A stretch of DNA of 64,000 bases from JAADJA01 sp963840975. Its GTDB lineage: Bacteria; Bacteroidota; Bacteroidia; Bacteroidales; JAADJA01. Under the pieces are notes generated by a model, which made no database searches, was not told the origin of the DNA, and saw only the letters and a list, made by a program, of their open reading frames with translations. Positions 19,262 through 29,160 of this stretch are shown here, in pieces (the stretch's first letter is position 1; each line of letters begins with the position of its first letter). The stretch lies in contig CAWJBC010000021.1 of the NCBI GenBank assembly GCA_963840975.1, forward strand, positions 186,001 to 250,000, written 5' to 3'. The translations under genes and the position numbers were made by a program.

Positions 19262-20089
19262 TTATTCATTAATAAGGTCGTTGTAATACTTAAATGCGAC
19301 ATGTTCATCACTGGCAAGGAAATTTCCCGGACTCATTCCGGTAAGTTTTTTAAAATGATGGTTGAAATGGGAGGGATCGTAAAATCCGGTATCGTAGGCG
19401 AGTTCCTTTAACGAGCTGAATTGATCGGATTGAAGCAGGTTAATGATATAATGAAGCTGTTTTAGTTTTATATATTGTAAAGGTTTTAATCCTGTTATTT
19501 CAATGAATTTTCGGTTCAGTTGTCGTTCGCCGATATTGATTTGCCTGCAGACGGAACTTACGTTAATATTGCCGTTTGATTCTTCGATGAGATTGATTGC
19601 TGATGCAAGATAACTGAACCTGAGAGATTGGATTGTATTTATCGAACTGATGAATTGCTGAATGAAAAAGGCATGTTCGTTTGGATTGTCCGTTTTTGCA
19701 AGATCAATTGCTAATTTATCCGGAACAGTTGCTCCAAGTAAACTCCCTAATGGAACAGTAGAATTAAGAAAAACCAGGGGTGACCGCTTGAAGAGGAAAT
19801 AAAATCCTGTAACCGTAAATTCAATCAATACCTGGCTAAGCCTGCCATTGTGCAAAGCAAAGATGTCATCGCGGGTTTTTGGACCCGTTACCTGAAGCTT
19901 TTGACCGGATTTGAAGATTTCGTTACCAACCACAAAATCAGGGATGTGGAAATGGTTAAAAGTTAAACAACAATAGGGTGAAGGGGTGAGTTTCTGTTTG
20001 AAAACGGAATATTCGCCCGACTGAAAAACTGTAATTTTTCGAAGGCATCTTTCCAATCCTGTATTAACAGGTAGAGTAAATATCTCCAT
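19262..20089 (-). CDS. AraC family transcriptional regulator
   Basis: This 275-aa protein has the C-terminal pair of helix-turn-helix motifs typical of AraC/XylS regulators at about residues 165-262. The second carries the family hallmark: ELAYDTGFYDPSHFNHHFKKLTG, cut here as GFYDPSHFNHHFKK. The N-terminal 150 residues form a beta-rich sensor-like part of the kind seen in AraC proteins with a DUF6597-type domain. It lies between two giant beta-helix genes on the same strand and is a natural candidate to control one or both, but no operator can be named. The start at 20089 is the only good one. Confidence 0.88.
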   Translation of the reverse strand: MEIFTLPVNTGLERCLRKITVFQSGEYSVFKQKLTPSPYCCLTFNHFHIPDFVVGNEIFKSGQKLQVTGPKTRDDIFALHNGRLSQVLIEFTVTGFYFLFKRSPLVFLNSTVPLGSLLGATVPDKLAIDLAKTDNPNEHAFFIQQFISSINTIQSLRFSYLASAINLIEESNGNINVSSVCRQINIGERQLNRKFIEITGLKPLQYIKLKQLHYIINLLQSDQFSSLKELAYDTGFYDPSHFNHHFKKLTGMSPGNFLASDEHVAFKYYNDLINE

Positions 20090-20123
20090 ATTCTATTTTT
20101 TCAAACGAAACGAGGTTAAAAAT

Positions 20124-20161
20124 AAAAAAAAAAGAAACCACTGATATAACAGCGGTTTCTT
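20124..20161 (-). terminator. Intrinsic terminator of the 2275-aa adhesin gene
   Basis: AAGAAACCACTG (20132-20143) pairs with CAGCGGTTTCTT (20150-20161) with one mismatch and a 6-nt loop. On the minus strand the hairpin is followed by a run of about ten T (A-run at 20124-20133). It lies 30 nt past the stop at 20191. Confidence 0.85.
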
Positions 20162-20190
20162 AAAGGATTTATTCAAAACAAGTATAATTA

Positions 20191-23100
20191 TCAATTCGGC
20201 ACCTGCGAATAGGTATTATTATTCGGTACCCACTTGTCGTTCTTATCCTTGTTGTTCGTTTGCCTGTCGAAATTGAAGTCTGAAGGCAGATACCCGGTTT
20301 TTCCCAGTTGAGTTGAGATTCCCCAGACTTGTGTTTTATCGTTTAAAAGTACGTCACCATCACCATTTCCATCTCCGCTTCTCATACCCCAAATTCCGGA
20401 GGCAAGTTGTTTGTGTCCTGCTGTCCCGCCATAAACCTGTGTTGCACCGGTAGAATAATCCCATGTATAATTTCCTGCAGCATAAGGAACCGGGCTGGCA
20501 CTCATGATGCTCTGATGATTACGGTTAAATATAACAACAAAGAGATTATTGGCAACCGTATTGCTGAATTCGATGTAAGAAGATCCATTCAGTCCAACGA
20601 TATTTCCGTTATTCAGGATAAACGCAGGGAATTTTGCTATAGAGGTAGCCGATGTTGCAGCAGCAGCAGAAACGGCATCCCTCAGATCAACCAGCACCCA
20701 GTCCACAATGTTAGCATTCGGAATGGCGGCAACACTGCCTGCGCCTGTATAGCGCCATTCTGGCAAAGGGTTGCCAAAATAGGGAAGGGTAGGGTTGAAT
20801 GGATGGCTGAGCGGTAAAATTCCGTTGAGTGCGGTGCTCATATTTGTTCCGTTAAAAGGTCCTTCCAAATATGCCTTCAGGCTAAGCATGCGTTGTGTCC
20901 AGAAGATACGGCTATTCGGGTCGTACTCAAATGCAGATCCCGCAAATCCCCCGGTGGAGGTAACAAAATAAACCATACCGGCATTGACCGACTTATAAAC
21001 GTTGTAAGTCCCTGACCATGTATTGGCAGGAAAAACTGCATTCTCCACATAGAAGGTCTGGTTGTTTTCGATTGACATCAATCGCCCGGCAGCCTGTCCG
21101 TTTCGGAACGTACAATTGTTGAATGGTTTCACGACATCCACGAGCGCACCGTTCTTAATGTTCACACCATTGGTGTTCATGTATTCAAAAACTCCATAAA
21201 CTGCACCGATGGTTCCGCCGCTTTCAACATTCAAAGCATAAATACCAGTGTTACGGGTAATGGTGGCTGCTCCTCCAATACTGCCAGTTAAATCAAGGAA
21301 TCCGCCATTGTTTACTGACAATATCTTTCCGTTATCAATAGCCAAAGTTCCATAGTCGCCAATGGAGAGTTTTCCTCCTGCATTTATATTGATGTTATTC
21401 ATGCATGTTGTAACATAATTGTCAACAAGGAAGGTTCCTTCTTCGACAGTGGTGGTTCCATTTACCTTTACAACCCCGCTGGTTGAAATCTGGTTGGCTT
21501 TGGATTCACTGACAGGCATTTTTGGACGATCGCTATTTTCGTTATCCAGAACTTCCTCACTGCTTGATTTGTTAAAACTGTATTCATCTGCAGCCTCATC
21601 GCTCTTGACATCTGCGGGTAATGAACCTTTTACACCTCCCGATTTATTGATTAACAGATTGAAGAAGTTGGAACTATTAGTTGTGGAAATATAGGAATCG
21701 GTTCCGCCATAAAGCTCAACTGTCCCTCCAGCAGGTGTAAAGTTGGTATTGTCACAACTAAAAGCGAGGTTTGTTTTAATTGTACCGCCTGTAATGTTTT
21801 CTGTAAACGGGTAGGCACTTGCCAAATAAATGCCATTATTATTGAAGTCGAGTACCCCATTGGTCATTGTGACGCTGCAAGGTGCACTGTAACCCCAAAG
21901 ACTACCACCATTACCGTTATTCACTGCCATATAGCCACCATTGATGTTGAGCGTTGCATTCAAATCGGAATATTGACCTGCATCCTGGAACAATGTGATA
22001 GAGCCATTGTATAGCGTAATCGTTCCGAAAATACCGTTATTGGTAACATCCGTACAGGTAAAATTTCCGTTGGTAACCGATAATGTACCTCCCATTGTGA
22101 AGCTATTAACCGTAACATTGGGTGCACCTGTAGTAAGCCCCATAATTCCTGTTGACAGCAATAGTTTGTTTATATCCAGTGTGGGTCCGTCAATTATGTT
22201 CTCTCCGTTGGCCAGAAAGTTATTGGTTACATCAATATTCCCGACAAATCTTAAATACCCGCCACCGCTTTTCGCATTCTCAATATTGTAGAAGGTTTCA
22301 TCGCCGGTAATAAATTGATGATTCAGCGCGCCGGTTCCATTGAAATAGACTGTCCCGACACCTTCCACGAATCCAACCGGACCTACGTTATTAGTCCAGT
22401 CGCCACCGACATAAATGAGGTGATCATAGGAATTGAGAACCCCTGCAACAATTGTCAAATCTCCTTTCACGATTAGGTTATCGTAAACCTGCAATGAAGC
22501 AGTAAGTTTATCTACCTTCATTTGGTTCAGGTAGTTTCCATTGACCACATTCACATAATGACCTCCAGTGTTTGAAATAAATTCAACAGTACCCCAGTTT
22601 AACTGGAAGTTATTTGCTACACCTGCATTTAAAGTCCGTCCGAAACGCATGGTTCCTCCAAGAATATTGTTGTCATTAAATGTTGAGGTAATGTTAACAC
22701 TTCTCATTGTCATTTCAAACAATGCTGTCCCTGTCATATCAATTCGTCCACCTAACGAAGTTAAGCCTGAAACGGCATTATAGTCGCAAATAAAACTAGC
22801 TCCATCGTAAATAATAAGTATTCCGGTTGATGGAAAATTAATATCTCCGTGAATCGTTGCCACACTTCCGCTATATAAGTTAATATCCCCGGAAAGGTCT
22901 AATGTGCCCGTGTTATAGTAATCTGCACCATTCATAAAATTAAGTGTTCCACCATTTTGGATAACGGAATTTCCCGCAACAATTAAATCGACAGTACCAT
23001 TAAAATTCCACTGGGCTCCAGTTTGAATGGTGAAGTTTCCTGCTACCCTTATCGGATAATATGCTTTTGATTTATTTTCTTTGGCAGATGTAAAAGGAAC

Positions 23101-26100
23101 AACCACTAGATTTCCAAATTCAGCATCTGCGTCAGTAGGATATAGTAAATCTTCAAGATATGCAGTATTGCCTGTTCCCAATTTTGCATTTGTGCCATCA
23201 TTAAAAGCCCACTGCCCGCTTACATGGAAGGTGCCCGCTGTTACATTGTCATCTGATCCGGAGTTCCAGAAAACGTACGTAGATGTTAAATCAGCAGCAG
23301 CTTGTGTCATAGCAAGAATGCCTTCAATGTTGGTTGTTCCTGTAACTGTGCAAGTGTAATTAGAAAGGTTTAAGGTACCTGCCTGAATATCCAGATTGCC
23401 GGTAATCATGAAGTTGCTGCCCAGGCTGATGGTGTTGGCTTTAGAGCCTTTTCCCATCGTAATATCAACACGTTCTTGTGCTGATTTCAGCAGGAGGTTA
23501 CTTTGCTTAGATAAGCCGTCATCAGCTGATTTATTGATGACCACATTTTTAATGTTACAGCCGTTAGACTCGCTGATAATGGCATCGCCGGAACCATAAA
23601 ATTCAAAAGTACCTGCAGTTGGAGTAAAATCAGCACGGTTACCTGAGAATCCATAGGCAGTCCTTATAATCCCTCCAGTAATAGCATCATTTAAAGTGTA
23701 TGCATTGGTAGAAACAATTATTCCACATGTTTTAAAATCAAGCACACCACCACTCATTTCAAGCATGGCATTTCCTAAATAGGGCCATTCGCTTAATGAT
23801 CCGGAAACGTTCATCGTTCCGCCAAAAATGTGCAATTCTCCCCTTAAGTCTACATAGGTGCCGGTTCCGGAATTAATAAGGTCAATTGTTCCACCAGTAT
23901 TTAAGTAATATGCCCCAAACAGACCATTATCCAGAAGATCATTTGCAGTAAAAGATCCTGTAAGAACATCAATGGCGCCTGCCGTCCAGTCATAAGCTGC
24001 ACAAACCACATTGGTCCCATTCATTCTGAATGCCCCTCCTAATGGTTTATTTACTTCAAGAATATTGAAAGTTTCGCTGGAGCAATACTGATGATAATTT
24101 CCACCTGCGATAATAACCCTGCCAGTTCCTTCCATAAATGCTGCCGGGCCGACTGAATTGGTCCAGTCCCCATTTAGCGTAATTGTGGTAGCTCCCGGAC
24201 TTAAAGTACCGCTTTCTATTAAAAGGTTACCTTTAACCAATATGTCATCTGAAAAAGTAGTAGTACTTGTACTGCTGATTGTTAAATGGTTGAAATAATC
24301 TCCAGGAAGGAAATTGCTTGCACCACTTGAACCGTCAAAAACAAATGTACCATTATCCAGATGGATCATTCCACTTAGGTTGTTCACAAAGTTTCCAATA
24401 ATAATGGGTTGAAGGGAGTAGGATGAAAAAAGAGCATTACTGTAAATATAAAGGTTACCTTTTAGACTACAGGGCTGGGTTGACTGAGCGCTAAGTCCGA
24501 GTTCATATCCTGTTTTGTTATTACGAACATGGTACAGCCAGCTATCGGCATCTTTGCTTCTTATATAACTAGCTCCTGTGCCAAAAAAATCAACATATCC
24601 GCTATTAAGCTGGACGTTTGCTCCATTCGCAAACTCCATTACTCCCTGTACGTATATTGTTGCGCTGGCTGTTGCACTGGCTGTAGCACCTGCCTGCCAT
24701 GTAATATTAGTATATGTTCTCAATACGGAAGCGGTATTATTCAATGTCAAATTTCCATAGACATTTATGTCCTGATTGACTGTAAGTGAGTATGCAGCAA
24801 TGTTTAAACCAGCACCTGGGTTGATTGTCAGAGTTTTACATTCTTCATTGTAATAATCAACGTTTGGCGGGTGATAGCCATCTGATGTAATATAAACATC
24901 TTCTGTAGATAATGGAATATGTCCCAATGTCCAGTTATTATCATTGTGCCAGTAATAGTTATAAGCTCCTGTCCAAATATTTGTGGTTCCATTTACATAA
25001 AGACCATAGTCCTCGACTTCACCATAAGTAGTTGTGCCGCAGGGTTGAGGAGTTTGATTATAGGCAATTCTGACTCTCATTGTTTTAGCTCCGGGAGTAC
25101 TTCCGACCGGAGGAGTAACTGAGGCAGTATAGGGTCCTATACCAGGTGATCCACTCACTGTCATGCTTTCGTTTGCATCAACAAAATCTCCATCGTTGTT
25201 CCAGTCAACCCAAACACCACACTGATCCGCTGACCAGGGATTTCCATTAGTAACCGTTAAGGTTGAAGGTACACCCATATACAGCGTTGTGTAAATATCG
25301 TTATAGTTTGCATAGGCGTTGCAACCTGAACTATTATTTATACTACCTATTTGCACATTTGAAATATATTCATCACAACCTCCTCCTGCACCACAATAAT
25401 CGCCTAAAGAGAATGCCGCAATACGGGTCACCCAATCTGACCATGCACTGCTGTTAATGTACTCGTTGGTGTACCAAAACGTTTTATCATCGGTAGGATC
25501 AATACTCATCATAGTATAATCGCCCCACCTGTGAGTGCCATACTGTGAAACTGTACCGGCATAGATACTTTGCTCCGTTAGGGTCATCACCCCCAGTGCA
25601 TCACCATAGTTTCGTCCGGTATATCGGATAGATGGATAAGTAGAACCACTCGATACACTGAATCCCAGTGCTATATCTCCATTCCCGTTTTGGGCAATAC
25701 TTGCCATCCAGTAATTATCGGTAGCTCCAGGTGAATAAGTACCTTGTTGATAAATATACCAGGCTCCTGTCGTCTTTCTCAATTCATACCAACGCACCCC
25801 TGCTCTGTTTGCACCGTTAACATCAATTGTATGACAGCAAACCATTGATTGAAAGGAGCCGAAGTTCCGGTATTGCAAACGATTCATAAGAGCGCCTTCC
25901 ATAGTTGCAAGCTTTTGAGTAGTTCCGGGTTGGGTGATCCAACCTGACGAAAAACTTCCAAAATAAGAATCAAAAGCGGTAGTGTTAAGATTGTTGGTTA
26001 ATGTTAATGTTGAAAGTGCTGGTGTGGTCCAATCAACATGAAATTCCCAAATTTTTAATCTGTCCACCGGATCATCTCCCCAGGCATCATCACTGAAATA

Positions 26101-27018
26101 CATAAAATAATTTGGTGCTCCAACTGGTGCCCATTGCCCGTCATTATCTGAAGGCAGCATCCCGATAAACCCACCACCAGGAAGATTAGGCATAGGAAAA
26201 CTGACCATTTGCGCCGTGGAATTTCCTGCAATCATTTGAGTTCTGTTAAAAGAAGCAGCAGTTACATTTCCTGCGGCTGTTCCATGTTGAACCATGATAT
26301 AATATCCATCCCTCCAAATTCCGAATTTCGGGTAATCGGGAAAGCTGGTAAACTGAAAGGCATAACGATAATAAGAGCCTGTAGGGTCTCCGGTGGTGGA
26401 AATAGCCACTAGCTCCCAATAGGTTCCATTCGAAGTATTAACGGCAAATTGACTCACAAGCCATCTGTCAGCCTGCTCATCATAGAGGATAATTGGATCT
26501 CCGTCATTGGTACCTGTCCATGCACCAACAAATCCATCCCATATTGTGGAATTATCCAAAGGTCCTAGCAGAGAAGTACCTGATTTATCAAAAATCTGAA
26601 AAATAACATTACACATCTGAAAGTAATGGTTTGGTCCGACATCACCATCAGTATCTGGTGGAGATACCCACTCAGAAGAGGTACCGTTATCACTGTTCCT
26701 GGTACCTTCAAAATTAATAATTGGAGGTGTAATCCCTTTGGTTCCGTAATCTTTTTGCCATAAGGGATCATCTCCAACTGGCAGCGCCCCATCAGAATTG
26801 TTCATCTTTTTGTCCTTGAATTGGTTTTCAACGACTTTACCTTTCCATAGATGGTGGGAATAAACCCCTTGCGGAGGAATAGCAATATCACGAATTGGTT
26901 TCGAAACATCAAAATGGGCTGATTGTGAAACGACCGGTGAATAACTTGTTCCTTCCTCCTGAGCGAATAAAAAACTACAAATTGCAAATGCAATCAATAA
27001 AGTAAATAAATTTTTCAT
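20191..27018 (-). CDS. Giant secreted beta-helix adhesin, 2275 aa
   Basis: This is the longest gene of the window and the intact paralogue of the broken gene at 1-5003. A signal peptide spans residues 1-19. A propeller-like region lies at about 100-540, with PPDTDGDVGPNHYFQ and DGDPIILYDEQADRWL. A GEVED domain at about 545-690 carries GEVEDY. Beta-helix follows from about 690 to 2020, with many GGT, GNL and LDFNN turns. The conserved cassette occurs at about 956-1230 and more loosely at 1640-1840. Each copy ends in INKS followed by a charged insertion (about 1160-1193 and 1790-1842; the latter is strongly acidic). The C-terminal 250 residues match those of the 1480-aa protein, including the dockerin-like GDGNGDGDVLLND and a final VPN. 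It is probably exported and cell-surface associated; the ligand is unknown. Confidence 0.88.
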   Translation of the reverse strand: MKNLFTLLIAFAICSFLFAQEEGTSYSPVVSQSAHFDVSKPIRDIAIPPQGVYSHHLWKGKVVENQFKDKKMNNSDGALPVGDDPLWQKDYGTKGITPPIINFEGTRNSDNGTSSEWVSPPDTDGDVGPNHYFQMCNVIFQIFDKSGTSLLGPLDNSTIWDGFVGAWTGTNDGDPIILYDEQADRWLVSQFAVNTSNGTYWELVAISTTGDPTGSYYRYAFQFTSFPDYPKFGIWRDGYYIMVQHGTAAGNVTAASFNRTQMIAGNSTAQMVSFPMPNLPGGGFIGMLPSDNDGQWAPVGAPNYFMYFSDDAWGDDPVDRLKIWEFHVDWTTPALSTLTLTNNLNTTAFDSYFGSFSSGWITQPGTTQKLATMEGALMNRLQYRNFGSFQSMVCCHTIDVNGANRAGVRWYELRKTTGAWYIYQQGTYSPGATDNYWMASIAQNGNGDIALGFSVSSGSTYPSIRYTGRNYGDALGVMTLTEQSIYAGTVSQYGTHRWGDYTMMSIDPTDDKTFWYTNEYINSSAWSDWVTRIAAFSLGDYCGAGGGCDEYISNVQIGSINNSSGCNAYANYNDIYTTLYMGVPSTLTVTNGNPWSADQCGVWVDWNNDGDFVDANESMTVSGSPGIGPYTASVTPPVGSTPGAKTMRVRIAYNQTPQPCGTTTYGEVEDYGLYVNGTTNIWTGAYNYYWHNDNNWTLGHIPLSTEDVYITSDGYHPPNVDYYNEECKTLTINPGAGLNIAAYSLTVNQDINVYGNLTLNNTASVLRTYTNITWQAGATASATASATIYVQGVMEFANGANVQLNSGYVDFFGTGASYIRSKDADSWLYHVRNNKTGYELGLSAQSTQPCSLKGNLYIYSNALFSSYSLQPIIIGNFVNNLSGMIHLDNGTFVFDGSSGASNFLPGDYFNHLTISSTSTTTFSDDILVKGNLLIESGTLSPGATTITLNGDWTNSVGPAAFMEGTGRVIIAGGNYHQYCSSETFNILEVNKPLGGAFRMNGTNVVCAAYDWTAGAIDVLTGSFTANDLLDNGLFGAYYLNTGGTIDLINSGTGTYVDLRGELHIFGGTMNVSGSLSEWPYLGNAMLEMSGGVLDFKTCGIIVSTNAYTLNDAITGGIIRTAYGFSGNRADFTPTAGTFEFYGSGDAIISESNGCNIKNVVINKSADDGLSKQSNLLLKSAQERVDITMGKGSKANTISLGSNFMITGNLDIQAGTLNLSNYTCTVTGTTNIEGILAMTQAAADLTSTYVFWNSGSDDNVTAGTFHVSGQWAFNDGTNAKLGTGNTAYLEDLLYPTDADAEFGNLVVVPFTSAKENKSKAYYPIRVAGNFTIQTGAQWNFNGTVDLIVAGNSVIQNGGTLNFMNGADYYNTGTLDLSGDINLYSGSVATIHGDINFPSTGILIIYDGASFICDYNAVSGLTSLGGRIDMTGTALFEMTMRSVNITSTFNDNNILGGTMRFGRTLNAGVANNFQLNWGTVEFISNTGGHYVNVVNGNYLNQMKVDKLTASLQVYDNLIVKGDLTIVAGVLNSYDHLIYVGGDWTNNVGPVGFVEGVGTVYFNGTGALNHQFITGDETFYNIENAKSGGGYLRFVGNIDVTNNFLANGENIIDGPTLDINKLLLSTGIMGLTTGAPNVTVNSFTMGGTLSVTNGNFTCTDVTNNGIFGTITLYNGSITLFQDAGQYSDLNATLNINGGYMAVNNGNGGSLWGYSAPCSVTMTNGVLDFNNNGIYLASAYPFTENITGGTIKTNLAFSCDNTNFTPAGGTVELYGGTDSYISTTNSSNFFNLLINKSGGVKGSLPADVKSDEAADEYSFNKSSSEEVLDNENSDRPKMPVSESKANQISTSGVVKVNGTTTVEEGTFLVDNYVTTCMNNININAGGKLSIGDYGTLAIDNGKILSVNNGGFLDLTGSIGGAATITRNTGIYALNVESGGTIGAVYGVFEYMNTNGVNIKNGALVDVVKPFNNCTFRNGQAAGRLMSIENNQTFYVENAVFPANTWSGTYNVYKSVNAGMVYFVTSTGGFAGSAFEYDPNSRIFWTQRMLSLKAYLEGPFNGTNMSTALNGILPLSHPFNPTLPYFGNPLPEWRYTGAGSVAAIPNANIVDWVLVDLRDAVSAAAATSATSIAKFPAFILNNGNIVGLNGSSYIEFSNTVANNLFVVIFNRNHQSIMSASPVPYAAGNYTWDYSTGATQVYGGTAGHKQLASGIWGMRSGDGNGDGDVLLNDKTQVWGISTQLGKTGYLPSDFNFDRQTNNKDKNDKWVPNNNTYSQVPN
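25370..27018 (-). repeat. Long direct repeat, copy 2 (adhesin N-terminal region)
   Basis: This is the partner of 3350-5003: the 5' part of the 2275-aa gene is strongly similar at the DNA level to the 5' part of the broken adhesin. It is direct in orientation. The edges are approximate. Confidence 0.7.
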
Positions 27019-27072
27019 GGGAATAAAATTTAGTTAGACATATTTAATGTAGAATTTTGAATATTTAGAATC

Positions 27073-27080
27073 CAAAGATA
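27073..27080 (-). promoter_or_regulatory. Putative -7 box (TATCTTTG) for the 2275-aa adhesin
   Basis: On the minus strand the box reads TATCTTTG, an exact TAnnTTTG match 55 nt before the start. The flanks are very AT-rich. A TTTG lies 34 nt further upstream, which is farther than the usual spacing. Confidence 0.4.
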
Positions 27081-27283
27081 ATAAATATAAATTTTATAGA
27101 GATGTGATTTTTAACAAAAAATTAACATTTAATTTTATCTGTTAAACATAAAACTACGCAATGTCTGGAATAGCCTCAGATTATGAGTTATCTGATGAAA
27201 AGTTCAGATTGTTTATTTTTCTATATAAAAGTAAAAGATGGAACAAAAACTTTATTTGTTCACGTTTGGAATCTGGTTCTCCG

Positions 27284-29134
27284 TTAACGTTTTTTTAGAA
27301 CGACACCAGAAACCGGTTCAATTGGAATCTTTCCATTGTAACTTTTTGAAATTTCGAGCATGTCGGAGTATTCTTCCCCATCAGGCAGTTGGTAGTCAAT
27401 TGGGTTGCCTTCAAGGTTGAAAATTACAAGGATTTCATCCGTATCGTTATACCTTCTGTACGACAAAAGATTGCCTTCTTTGAACAGGAATTCAATTTCC
27501 CCGTTGGCAAGTACAGGATTTTCCTTTCGGATTTGGATGATTTTTTTGTAAAAGTTAAAATGATCGTTATTGAAGCTAACTGTGTCATAAACTTTTTTCC
27601 TCTTTAATAGATTTGTTCGGGTTTCCGGCTCGAATTTAAATTCTTTCCACCATAATGGTTTCCGGCAATCGGGGTCATCAGCTCCCCACATACCCATTTC
27701 ATCTCCGTTCCAAATTTGGGGAGAACCCATTACTGTAAATTGATGGATAAGGTACAACTTTACTCTTTTATAAGTTTCCTCATCAGGTTTGCCTGTCAGG
27801 TAAGTGGAATCATCACTTGGTTTTGCATTGTATTTATATTTCCCGGGATTATAAAAACTGGTGAGTAATCGCGGAGAATCATGAGTCGCCGCAACATTCA
27901 TCATCGAATAACGATAAGGAATACTGAGCTTTGACCACTGCCGCGATAAACTATCAACCAACTGGCTTGCATCAATTGGAATTTTTATATTGGCAAAAAA
28001 ACTTCTGGCAGGTTTGTAAATTTGATAAAACATGATGCCATCAAAGATATCACCACTTACGTATGGTGCCGGATCCATCAACTTATCAGGCCATTTTTCC
28101 CACCAGATTTCGCCCACCAGATAAGCATCCGGCTTGATGGATTTGACAAATTTGCGGTAATCACGCCAGAATCCCATTGGGATCTGGTCGGCAACATCAA
28201 GGCGGTAGCCGTCAATTCCTTTTGTAACATTTCCATCAGGAGCTAACCAACGTTGAGTAACGTCAAAAATATGTTTTTTTGCCCCTTCATTGATATTTCC
28301 TTCGTAGGGAATGCCGTTCGTCCGGGTGCCAGTGATATCCACTTTTTTAATCTCAGGAAGGCTTTTTATATTGAGCCATCCTTTATAATCAAATTCATTT
28401 GTATCGGTAGTTTTATCATCAAAAGAAATGATTTCATACCAATCAACATAAGGTGAATTTTCCTGGTTTTTAATAATATCCTTCCATGCCCAGAATTCAA
28501 CGCCGGTGTGGTTCCATGAATAATCAATTATGATTCTCATGCCCCGTTTGTGAACTTCTTCCACAAGTTTTAAAAAAAGTTTATCGGCAGAGGTCCATTT
28601 CCATGTCGAAGGATCATTAGGGCTTTCAGAAGCAATAATTAAATTATCGCCTTCCGGATCAGGTCCGAAATTGACATCCACATGGTGATAGTTTCTTGCA
28701 TCATACTTATGCAATGATGGAGCGTCATTGATTGGATTCAAGTAAATTGCTGTAATTCCCAGGTCGGACAAGTAGTCGAGTTTATCCAAAATCCCCTGAA
28801 TATCTCCACCGTAGCGACGAAGTTGAAGCGTTCCGTAAAAGTTTTTACTGATTTTCTTTGCCCAATTTTCCTGCTCGTACCAGTTGTGTTCCCAGGGTGT
28901 GACCGACCAATCTTCAGGAACTGGATAAAAGTCGGAAGCTGTTTTGATGTTTTCAGGCTTTGGATCATTTGAAGGATCGCCATTCCTGAATCTTTCAACG
29001 AATATCTGATACCAGATGACATTTTTTGACCATTCGGGTGGTTGATTAAATTGATTGGCTTGCTTTTGTTTGGTGCACATACTAAATGAAAGTCCGGTTA
29101 TAACAACAATGGGAATTAATAATAACTTTTTCAT
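27284..29134 (-). CDS. GH13 alpha-amylase / neopullulanase-like (SusA-like)
   Basis: This is a GH13 (beta/alpha)8 enzyme that hydrolyses alpha-1,4-glucans. With the start at 29134 it is 616 aa. Conserved regions are present: DYSWNHTG (region I), GIDGYRLDV with nucleophile D at about 313, YLVGEIWW with acid/base E at about 342, and AATHDSPR with the third carboxylate D at about 419. An N-terminal hydrophobic segment ends in SMC at residue 20, so it may be a lipoprotein, though the lipobox is poor. It is likely periplasmic, cutting imported maltooligosaccharides as SusA does. It is the last gene of the galactanase block. An upstream ATG at 29164 overlaps the previous stop (ATGA) and is the alternative start. 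Confidence 0.9.
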   Translation of the reverse strand: MKKLLLIPIVVITGLSFSMCTKQKQANQFNQPPEWSKNVIWYQIFVERFRNGDPSNDPKPENIKTASDFYPVPEDWSVTPWEHNWYEQENWAKKISKNFYGTLQLRRYGGDIQGILDKLDYLSDLGITAIYLNPINDAPSLHKYDARNYHHVDVNFGPDPEGDNLIIASESPNDPSTWKWTSADKLFLKLVEEVHKRGMRIIIDYSWNHTGVEFWAWKDIIKNQENSPYVDWYEIISFDDKTTDTNEFDYKGWLNIKSLPEIKKVDITGTRTNGIPYEGNINEGAKKHIFDVTQRWLAPDGNVTKGIDGYRLDVADQIPMGFWRDYRKFVKSIKPDAYLVGEIWWEKWPDKLMDPAPYVSGDIFDGIMFYQIYKPARSFFANIKIPIDASQLVDSLSRQWSKLSIPYRYSMMNVAATHDSPRLLTSFYNPGKYKYNAKPSDDSTYLTGKPDEETYKRVKLYLIHQFTVMGSPQIWNGDEMGMWGADDPDCRKPLWWKEFKFEPETRTNLLKRKKVYDTVSFNNDHFNFYKKIIQIRKENPVLANGEIEFLFKEGNLLSYRRYNDTDEILVIFNLEGNPIDYQLPDGEEYSDMLEISKSYNGKIPIEPVSGVVLKKR

Positions 29135-29160
29135 AAACAATATTAATTGGAGAATGATTT

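Noticed and set aside
20407..20817. Plus-strand frame of 136 codons inside the adhesin gene
   Set aside because: It lies opposite a well-conserved coding region with a clear domain plan. The codons are a shadow.
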